Below, piece after piece: positions 1 to 5,408 of a stretch of 5,408 nucleotides of DNA. Origin of the DNA: Caulobacteraceae bacterium (GTDB lineage: Bacteria; Pseudomonadota; Alphaproteobacteria; Caulobacterales; Caulobacteraceae); the NCBI GenBank assembly GCA_003136615.1, contig PLFA01000038.1, positions 13,781 to 19,188 of the forward strand, written 5' to 3'. The notes below the pieces were generated by a model. It did not search any database. It was not told the origin of the DNA and saw nothing but the letters and a program-made list of their open reading frames with translations. The stretch's first letter is position 1. Each line of letters opens with the position of its first letter. Both the position numbers and the translations under genes were made by a program.

Positions 1-816
1 CTGGCCGACGCCAACGCCGCGCGTCCGGGCCTTTATGGCGCTAGCCCGGATGACCTGCCCGATCTCGTGGAGCTGGGCTTCGCCATTCAGAAGGTGGGGG
101 AAACCGCCGCCGTCCCCCTCGACAGCTTCTCTTTGGAGGGCCGGCGCCGGGGCAATCTGCGCCGCAGTTGGCGCAAGACCGGAGAAGAAGGCGCCTCTTT
201 TGAGGTCGTCTCCGGGGCGGACGCCCGCTGGCTGGGGCCACAGCTCCAGCATGTCTCCGATGAGTGGCTTGGCCACCATGCGGGGGGTGAGAAGAGCTTC
301 ACAATGGGCGGGTTCGAGGACCCCTATGTCTGGGAGTTCCCCTTTGCCCTGGTGCGCGGCGGGTGCGGTCGTGTTCTGGCCTTCGCCACCTTGTGGACCA
401 CGCCCAAACGGACCGCCTTTTCCATTGACCTGATGCGCTATGCGGATGACGCGCCCAAGGATGTGATGGATTTTCTGTTCGTCGAACTCCTCAATTGGGG
501 GCGCGAGCAGGGCTATGAGGCCTTCGAGTTCGGCATGGCGCCCCTGGCGGGCCTGGAGGACCGTCCCCTCGCGCCGATCCTCTCACGGGTGGGCAATCTG
601 CTCTTTGAGCGCGGCGAGGAGATTTACAACTTTCGCGGCGTACGCCGGTTCAAAGATAAGTATGACCCCGTCTGGGTGCCCCGCTACATCGCCGCCCCGA
701 GTAAGTGGGCGATCCCCGTCCTGCTCGCCGATGTGGGCTTGCTGACCTCGGGCGGCATGGGGGGCCTGGGGCTGCGAAGTCGTAAAGTGAAGGAAAAGGT
801 GCGCGAGGCGGCTTGA
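1..816 (+). CDS. mprF: Phosphatidylglycerol lysyltransferase (MprF family), C-terminal catalytic domain, 5'-truncated by window edge
   Basis: The frame is open from the first base, so this is the 3' part (271 residues) of a longer gene. Family knowledge: MprF transfers an amino acid, usually lysine, from aminoacyl-tRNA to phosphatidylglycerol at the inner membrane, and an N-terminal multi-spanning flippase region exports the product, lowering surface negative charge and raising resistance to cationic peptides or acid. Seen here is the soluble DUF2156-type synthase domain: KVGE at residues 31-34, an Arg-rich FSLEGRRRGNLRR segment near 43-55, IDLMRY near 142-147, FGMAPL at 177-182, YNFRGVRRFKDKYDPVW at 209-225 and PRYIA at 227-231, all in family order. 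The polypeptide ends with a basic tail and TGA. The membrane region, typically about 500-600 residues, must lie left of the window. The alphaproteobacterial relative LpiA is acid-inducible, but the lipid and amino-acid specificity cannot be read from this fragment. A stand-alone synthase domain without the membrane part cannot be excluded. Confidence 0.93.
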   Translation: MADANAARPGLYGASPDDLPDLVELGFAIQKVGETAAVPLDSFSLEGRRRGNLRRSWRKTGEEGASFEVVSGADARWLGPQLQHVSDEWLGHHAGGEKSFTMGGFEDPYVWEFPFALVRGGCGRVLAFATLWTTPKRTAFSIDLMRYADDAPKDVMDFLFVELLNWGREQGYEAFEFGMAPLAGLEDRPLAPILSRVGNLLFERGEEIYNFRGVRRFKDKYDPVWVPRYIAAPSKWAIPVLLADVGLLTSGGMGGLGLRSRKVKEKVREAA

Positions 817-831
817 CGGCTTGACGGCTTA
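809..831. repeat. 8-bp tandem repeat across convergent stop codons
   Basis: CGGCTTGA occurs at 809-816 and 817-824, followed by a partial third copy CGGCTTA at 825-831. The first copy contains the TGA of the mprF-like gene (814-816). The partial copy contains, on the minus strand, the TAA of the antiporter gene (831-829). The whole 12-bp gap between the two genes is therefore made of this repeat. It resembles a slippage duplication, and no role is evident. Confidence 0.8.
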
Positions 832-2697
832 GGCGGCCTCGGCGTCCGCGGCGCGCGGCGCTCGGCGAAACGGCTCTAGCAGCCGCGCAATCAGGCCGCG
901 CCTCCCCTTGCGCCGTCCCGTCGCCGCCTCGAAGCAGACAATCCTGTCGGCGATGGCGGGCGCGGTGTCGCGATCATCCGAATAGAAGGTCAGGGCCCCT
1001 TCGGCGCCGATTACCAGGAACGGATGATGCGCGGGCAAGTCCTCGGAGGTCGCGATAGATTCCGCGTCGCGCAGACGGAAATCCCAACCCTCGGCGATGA
1101 GCGCATTGAGCCGGGCATTGGTGAGATCAGGGTGGGAGACGAACTTGCCCCGCCACTCCCGAGACGTGCGCACATGAGGCCCTTCGGGATCGGGCGCGGA
1201 CTGATGGACCCGCTCGCGGCCCAACTCGGGGGCGAATCGCGTACAGACCAGGGCGTTATAGGCGTCATCGTCGGTGGCCGCGAGAACGTAGTCGAGATCA
1301 CGCAGGTCGACCAGGTGCTCGCCCTTGGCGGAGAGGATTTCGACCCTGGCGGTGGCAAGGCCCGCGAGCCGCGCTGGCCGTAGCGCCTGCCAGTCGGGGT
1401 CTGTGATCAGGGTCGGCACGCCGAGGGGACGCAAGGCGCCCGCGAGAGCCAAGGTCCAGTCCTGCGCGCCCACGATCAGGAGACCAGGGGGCGAACCGGA
1501 CGCCAGGCCCAGGAGGCGGGCCAGGGGACCCAGACTCAGGCCGTGCAGAAAGACCGTGGCGGCGATGACCATGAAGACCATCGGCAGGACAAGCCGAGCG
1601 CCTGGATAGCCGGCCGCGCCGAGCTGGTCGGCGGCCAAACCGGCCACCGCCGCCGCGACCACCCCGCGAGGCCCGATCCAACCCACCAGAAGGCGCTCCT
1701 TCCAGGTCATCCTGGCGCCGATCGTCGCGAGGCCAATGGCGATGGGCCTGACCAGGACCAGGATCGCCAGGGTGGTGAGAACGATGGGCCAGGAGATGTG
1801 GCGCAGGACGGCTGGATCGATATTGGCGGCCAGAAGGATGAAAAGACCCGAGACCAGAAAGACCGTCAGGCTCTCCTTGAACCGGCGCAACTCCTGCAGG
1901 CCGGTGATCTCGATATTGCCCAGCACCACGCCGAACAGGGTCGCGCCGATCAGGCCGGTCTCGGACTGGATCGACTCGCCGGCGGCGTAAATTCCCAGGG
2001 CGAGGGACAGAATGATGGGCGTTTTGAGATATTCCGGCGTCAGGTCGCCGTGGAACAATCTCTTCAGGCCGAAGGGCAGGACCAAACCCAGGGCGCCGGC
2101 CACAAGGACCCCCAAAACGGCGCGACCCGCCAGGGACCAGGCGGCGATCGCGTGCCCGCCCGCCCCGTGAAGCAGGATCAAAAGACTGAGGATCAGCAGG
2201 GTAAGTGTCGCCCCGATCGGGTCGTTGACGATGGCCTCCCATTTGAGAAACGCCGCGCTGCGGGGCTCAAGCTTGGATTGACGCAGGAGGGGCATGATCA
2301 CCGTCGGTCCGGTGACCACAAGGATCGAACCGAACAGGATCGCCACCGGCCAGATCAGGCCGCCGATATAATGCCCCGCCAGGGACCCCAGGAGCCAGTT
2401 CAGGGGCAAGGCGAGAAAGACGAGGCGCTGCACGCCAGAGCCTGCGGTTCGCAGTTCGCGCAGATTGAGGCTCAGCCCCCCTTCGAAGACGATGATCGCC
2501 ACCGCGAGTCCGATGGCCGGCCGCATGATGGCGCCCAGAACCGCGTCGCTCTTCACCACGCCGAAGACGGGCCCGAGCGCCAGACCCAGAACCAGAAGGA
2601 TCAGGATTGAGGGAATGTTCAGGCGCCAGCCGATCCACTGGGCCGCGACGCCCGCCACGGCCACGCCGGCGATCAGGGGCACGACAGCTTGTTCCAA
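829..2697 (-). CDS. CPA1-type cation:proton antiporter with C-terminal TrkA-N-like domain
   Basis: Predicted inner-membrane Na+(or K+)/H+ exchanger of 622 residues, probably serving ion and pH homeostasis. Residues 1 to about 400 are a chain of roughly 12-13 hydrophobic segments. Family landmarks are FEGGLSL at 71-77, TGPTV at 129-133, the ion-binding Asn-Asp pair N158-D159 in EAIVNDPIGA, and the GPRG motif with conserved Arg at R344. The soluble tail from about 405 looks like a Rossmann/RCK domain: strand LLIVGA, a second strand ending ITDPDW, then DYVLAATDDDAYNALV, as in TrkA-N domains, followed by a second small domain with HPDLTNARLNALIAEGWDF. The start chosen is TTG at 2697, preceded by GGAGGG at good spacing and leading straight into the first membrane segment. 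The open frame runs further up to 2820, but that stretch is Arg/Pro-rich and has no ribosome site. It ends 12 bp from the convergent mprF-like gene and lies 144 bp downstream of the cytochrome gene. The transported ion cannot be told from sequence; the antiporter family is secure. Confidence 0.9.
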   Translation of the reverse strand: MEQAVVPLIAGVAVAGVAAQWIGWRLNIPSILILLVLGLALGPVFGVVKSDAVLGAIMRPAIGLAVAIIVFEGGLSLNLRELRTAGSGVQRLVFLALPLNWLLGSLAGHYIGGLIWPVAILFGSILVVTGPTVIMPLLRQSKLEPRSAAFLKWEAIVNDPIGATLTLLILSLLILLHGAGGHAIAAWSLAGRAVLGVLVAGALGLVLPFGLKRLFHGDLTPEYLKTPIILSLALGIYAAGESIQSETGLIGATLFGVVLGNIEITGLQELRRFKESLTVFLVSGLFILLAANIDPAVLRHISWPIVLTTLAILVLVRPIAIGLATIGARMTWKERLLVGWIGPRGVVAAAVAGLAADQLGAAGYPGARLVLPMVFMVIAATVFLHGLSLGPLARLLGLASGSPPGLLIVGAQDWTLALAGALRPLGVPTLITDPDWQALRPARLAGLATARVEILSAKGEHLVDLRDLDYVLAATDDDAYNALVCTRFAPELGRERVHQSAPDPEGPHVRTSREWRGKFVSHPDLTNARLNALIAEGWDFRLRDAESIATSEDLPAHHPFLVIGAEGALTFYSDDRDTAPAIADRIVCFEAATGRRKGRRGLIARLLEPFRRAPRAADAEAA

Positions 2698-2841
2698 GGG
2701 GCCCTCCAAGGCGGCGCGCGAACGCGGCGGGCAACGCCGGCTAGAGCCCCACGGAATGGCAAGCGCCCGAGGATGCGAACGGGTTCCTTGGTCCCTGAGG
2801 CGCCTGCGGCCGCCGGTCAAAAGTCGCCGGAGGGGTGTTCA
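2698..2841. other. Non-coding gap between cytochrome and antiporter genes
   Basis: This is 144 bp of GC-rich sequence. It holds the antiporter ribosome binding site and, in one minus-strand frame, the implausible Arg/Pro-rich extension of the antiporter. A TTGACC hexamer occurs on the minus strand at 2820-2815, but no matching -10 element is visible at normal spacing. No hairpin followed by a T-run was found. It is the natural place for an antiporter promoter, but none can be assigned. Confidence 0.5.
2702..2707 (-). promoter_or_regulatory. Ribosome binding site that sets the antiporter start
   Basis: Reading the minus strand, GGAGGG is followed by CCCC and then TTG (2697-2695), which opens LEQAVVPLIAG. 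This is the only strong Shine-Dalgarno sequence close to the first membrane segment. It supports a TTG start about 41 codons inside the longest open frame. Confidence 0.65.
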
Positions 2842-3801
2842 CTAAGGTTTCAGACTCGCCGCATAAGCCGCCAGAGCGATCATCTGCATCTGGCTAAGAT
2901 CAGCGGTCTCCATCCGCATCGGCGCGGCCTCGGGGTTTCGCCGGGCCCCGGCCTGGAAGGCCATGAGCTGACGGAAGATATAGGTGGGCGAGCGGCCGGC
3001 CAGCGGGGGTCCAAGGCCCCCCTTGAGGCCGACCCCATGACAGAGGGCGCAGGGCTGGGCGGCCGGTCCGCCGCTGGCCGCCAGTTTGGCCCCGGACGCG
3101 ACCGCGCCTTCCGGCACATAGGCGATGATGGGCACATGGGGGTCTCGGGCTTCGAAACGTTCCATTGACGCGGGGGTTTCGATGATGCGCGCCCCGAGCG
3201 GGGTGGGCGTCCCCTCCAGGGGGGCATAGACGAAGGCCTTCTCGATCACCGGCGGCGTCGACGCGGACTCCACGACCTTCACCCGGGATACGAAGCGCCT
3301 TTGGCTGTAATAGGCCGCCGCCGCCGGCCACTCCCGAGGTGTGACGTTCTTGGCCTCGGTGGTCATATAGCCGGTGGGGGCGTAGGCGGGCATGGCGCTT
3401 TCCCGGGAGCCGTCGGCGAACGCGCGAAGCTGGGTCAGAATATAGGTCTCGGAGAGGCCCGCGAGAGACGCATTCTCCGGCCGGCCCTGGCCGTCCGGGA
3501 GGTGGCAATAGCCGCAGGCCCAAGCATCGCCCGTTGTGTGAGTGATGATTGCGGGCGCCGGAGGGTGGCTGCCGGGGAACCAGTCCACCGCCATGTTCAT
3601 GTGATGCACATCGTCTTCGCGGCGCCGGATCGCGGAGCCAGGCACGCTGATCATAACCTCGGGCGCGGACGACGCCGGTTTGGCGCCTGGGGAGGGATAG
3701 GCCCATCCAGGGAATTGCTCAGGGGTGAGGGCAAGGGCGCCGAGGGCCGTGAGGACCAGACACGCGAACCCCAGACCAGGGAACAGCCACCGTTTCGGCA
3801 T
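2842..3801 (-). CDS. Di-haem c-type cytochrome (cytochrome c4-like), periplasmic
   Basis: This 319-residue protein is predicted to be exported and to carry electrons in the periplasm. Residues 1-24 form a Sec signal peptide: basic MPKRW, a hydrophobic core, then probable cleavage after ALA at 24 before LTPEQF. Two covalent haem sites are visible, CGYCH at 96-100 and CALCH at 251-255. Each is followed by a cytochrome c class I-like helix with matching wording, SETYILTQLRAFADG after the first and SPTYIFRQLMAFQAG after the second, so the two halves look like a duplicated domain as in cytochrome c4. Candidate axial methionines are M137 (in SAMPAY) for site one and M295 or M297 for site two. The inter-domain linker contains RIIETPASMERFEARDP near 205-221 and IIAYVPEGAV. 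The ATG at 3801 has GAGGGG (3817-3812) upstream. It starts 29 bp after the pepN stop on the same strand, so co-transcription is likely. No oxidase or dehydrogenase partner is present in the window, so its redox partners are unknown. Confidence 0.9.
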   Translation of the reverse strand: MPKRWLFPGLGFACLVLTALGALALTPEQFPGWAYPSPGAKPASSAPEVMISVPGSAIRRREDDVHHMNMAVDWFPGSHPPAPAIITHTTGDAWACGYCHLPDGQGRPENASLAGLSETYILTQLRAFADGSRESAMPAYAPTGYMTTEAKNVTPREWPAAAAYYSQRRFVSRVKVVESASTPPVIEKAFVYAPLEGTPTPLGARIIETPASMERFEARDPHVPIIAYVPEGAVASGAKLAASGGPAAQPCALCHGVGLKGGLGPPLAGRSPTYIFRQLMAFQAGARRNPEAAPMRMETADLSQMQMIALAAYAASLKP

Positions 3802-3830
3802 TCCGAAGACGCCCCTCGCCGCGTCGGCGC

Positions 3831-5408
3831 CTAGCTGAGCGCCTTCTCCACCAGCTCGCGGACATTTTTGGAGAGAGATTCCGTCCCGGACAAGCGCTCA
3901 AGCTCGCCGCGCATGAGTTCGCCCAGGTGCGGGGCAAAGCGCGCCCAGCTCGTCAAGGGATCGACCAGCCGCGCGGCGATATTGGGGTTGAAGGCGTCCG
4001 TGGCCAAGACCTGGTCGGCGAGGAACCGATAACCGGCGCCACTTGGGTCATGGAACCTGACCGGATTGCCGCTGGCGAAGCCCAGAACCAGGCTGCGCAG
4101 GCGGTTGGGGTTGCGCGGGTCATAGGCGGGATGGGCCGTGAGGCCCAGAACCCGGCCGAGCGCCCCCTCATCGGGATCCATGGCCTGCACCATGAACCAC
4201 TTGTCGATCACCAGGGGCTCGTCCTTCCATTTGTCATAGAAGGTGGTGAGGGCCGCCTCGAAGTCCGCGCCCCCCAGCAGCATCAGGGCCGAAAGGCCCC
4301 CCATGGCGTCGGTCATATTGGCGGCGGCGTCGAAGTGACCTCGGGCCCGTTCGCGATTGAGGGCGTGGGTGTCGGCGGCGAGCATGCTGAGCGCCGCGTT
4401 GCGCAGAGCCCGACGCCCGGCGGCCTCGGCGTGTGGAGAGAATTCGCCGCTCTCCTGAAGTCCTCCGTGCAGGGTGCGCAGAAGATCGCTCAAATGAACC
4501 GCGATGCGTCGGCGCACGGCGTCCCGCGCGCCATGCAGGGCGGCCGGATCGGCGGGCGCCGAGAGCACCGCCAGATCACTCTCCGAGGGCAGTCCAAGCA
4601 GCAGAGCCTTGAAGGCGGGGTCAGCGGACTGGTCGCGCAGGGCGCGGCCCAGGGCGTTGGCGAACCGCTCTTCCGCCACTTCATCGGGGCGCCCCGCCGC
4701 GCGGGCCAGGATCAGCTCCCGCGCCAGGGCTTGTCCGGCCTCCCATCGGTTGAAGAGGTCGGTGTCGGCGGCGAGGCGGAGATAGGCGTCCTTGGGCGGC
4801 TCCGCGATTCGCAGAGTCACCGGCGCCGAGAACCCGCGCAGAGGCGAGATGGTCGGCGCCGTGGCCAGACCTTCGATCCGCAGGCTCTGTTCGGCTTGGT
4901 CCACCACCACGACCTGGGTGGGTCGGAGTTCCTCGCCCTCGTTATCCAGGAGGCCAAAGGCCATGGGAATCGGAAGAGGGCGCTTTTCCGCTTGGCCCGT
5001 GGTGGGCGCTGTCGTCTGGCGGAAGGTCAGGTCAAGCGCCTGAGCGTCCGCATCATAGACACTTTCCAGAGTGACCTGTGGGGTCCCGGCCTGTTCGTAC
5101 CAGGAGAAGAGATCGGCGAGGTTGGTGTCCGACGCCTCGGCGAAACAGGCGATGAAGGCCTCCACCGTGGTGGCATGGCCATCCCAGCGATCAAAATAGA
5201 GATCCATCCCCCGCCTGAAGGCCTCATCGCCGATGGTCAGCTTCAGCATGCGGATGATCTCCGCGCCCTTTTCATAGATCGTCGCGGTGTAGAAGTTGTC
5301 GATCTTGATGTAGCTCGACGGCCGCACCGGATGGGCGAGTGGGCCGGCGTCCTCGGAGAACTGCCGCGCCCTGAGCGTCTTGACCTCCTTGATCCGCTGC
5401 ACCGCGTG
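3831..5408 (-). CDS. pepN: Aminopeptidase N (M1 family), C-terminal part, 5'-truncated by window edge
   Basis: The frame is open to the window edge, giving 525 residues beginning HAVQRIKEVKTLRARQF, which matches the middle of E. coli-type PepN. Family knowledge: PepN is a cytoplasmic zinc metallopeptidase that removes N-terminal residues from peptides in late protein turnover. Visible are EDAGPLAHPVRP near fragment residues 19-30, and NFYTATIYEKGAE, whose Tyr45 corresponds to the catalytic tyrosine (Tyr381 in E. coli) that stabilises the transition state. Then come WYEQAGTPQVTL, the Ig-like DUF3458 domain with AEKRPLPIPMAFGLLDNEGEE, and a long helical C-terminal domain containing FNPNIAARLVDPLTSWARF and ending in LVEKALS and TAG. 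From the alignment, about 335 residues are missing to the right, including the GAMEN and HEXXH zinc motifs, so activity cannot be judged from this window. Nothing suggests a frameshift. The cytochrome gene follows after 29 bp. Confidence 0.96.
   Translation of the reverse strand, partial: HAVQRIKEVKTLRARQFSEDAGPLAHPVRPSSYIKIDNFYTATIYEKGAEIIRMLKLTIGDEAFRRGMDLYFDRWDGHATTVEAFIACFAEASDTNLADLFSWYEQAGTPQVTLESVYDADAQALDLTFRQTTAPTTGQAEKRPLPIPMAFGLLDNEGEELRPTQVVVVDQAEQSLRIEGLATAPTISPLRGFSAPVTLRIAEPPKDAYLRLAADTDLFNRWEAGQALARELILARAAGRPDEVAEERFANALGRALRDQSADPAFKALLLGLPSESDLAVLSAPADPAALHGARDAVRRRIAVHLSDLLRTLHGGLQESGEFSPHAEAAGRRALRNAALSMLAADTHALNRERARGHFDAAANMTDAMGGLSALMLLGGADFEAALTTFYDKWKDEPLVIDKWFMVQAMDPDEGALGRVLGLTAHPAYDPRNPNRLRSLVLGFASGNPVRFHDPSGAGYRFLADQVLATDAFNPNIAARLVDPLTSWARFAPHLGELMRGELERLSGTESLSKNVRELVEKALS

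Noticed and set aside
846..858. Small perfect hairpin CCGCG-GCG-CGCGG near the 3' end of the antiporter gene, considered as a terminator
   Set aside because: Short stem inside coding sequence with no T-run on either strand; such palindromes are common by chance in this GC-rich DNA.
1298..2242. Second minus-strand open frame (314 codons) inside the antiporter gene
   Set aside because: It is a frame-shifted reading of the antiporter, rich in Arg, Gly and Pro, with no domain. The antiporter frame is intact throughout, so it is not a sign of a frameshift.
1543..2610. Long plus-strand open frame opposite the antiporter (355 codons)
   Set aside because: The product is a Gln/Asp/Arg/Gly-rich low-complexity string, the expected mirror of a GC-rich, leucine- and alanine-rich membrane protein gene. 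It has no recognisable domain, and the opposite strand carries a clear family protein.
2725..2775. Possible minus-strand promoter for the antiporter (TTGCCA with a GCTCTAGC element)
   Set aside because: The spacing between the two parts is shorter than known alphaproteobacterial housekeeping promoters and both elements are imperfect, so it is not above chance.
3301..3834. Plus-strand open frame opposite the cytochrome gene
   Set aside because: Arg/Gly-rich shadow of the cytochrome coding strand, which has two haem motifs and a signal peptide.
1..5408. Defence system, CRISPR array, mobile element or novel cluster
   Set aside because: All coding capacity is explained by four recognisable families; there are no spaced repeats, inverted terminal repeats, integrase or transposase genes, and no shift in base composition visible by eye.

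Overview
The window looks like chromosomal DNA from a high-GC proteobacterium, most likely an alphaproteobacterium. The evidence is strong G/C bias at third codon positions, alphaproteobacterial-looking forms of the four proteins, and tight gene packing. A Caulobacterales-like source is a guess from general flavour, not something the sequence proves. No RNA gene, insertion sequence, integrase, CRISPR array or phage gene was seen.

Layout: (1) Positions 1-816, plus strand, hold the 3' part of an mprF-like gene, the catalytic C-terminal domain of an aminoacyl-phosphatidylglycerol synthase; its 5' part lies left of the window. (2) Only 12 bp later, convergent on the minus strand, is a CPA1-type cation:proton antiporter with a cytoplasmic TrkA-N-like tail (829-2697). 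Its start is best placed at a TTG preceded by a good ribosome binding site. (3) A 144-bp non-coding gap follows. (4) A periplasmic di-haem c-type cytochrome lies at 2842-3801, minus strand. (5) After 29 bp comes the 3' part of pepN, aminopeptidase N, on the minus strand at 3831-5408; its 5' part with the zinc-binding motif lies right of the window.

How they work together: pepN and the cytochrome gene are close and co-oriented, so they may share a transcript. The antiporter is co-oriented but separated by a larger gap and may have its own promoter, though no convincing one is visible. The lipid-charging enzyme and the antiporter both suit envelope or pH/ion stress, but they are convergent and cannot be one operon. 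The functions are otherwise unrelated housekeeping or envelope roles. No previously undescribed system was found. The points most worth a second look are the antiporter start site, the altered glycine motif in its nucleotide-binding-like tail, the cytochrome's unusual His/Met-rich segment, and a short tandem repeat spanning the convergent stop codons.
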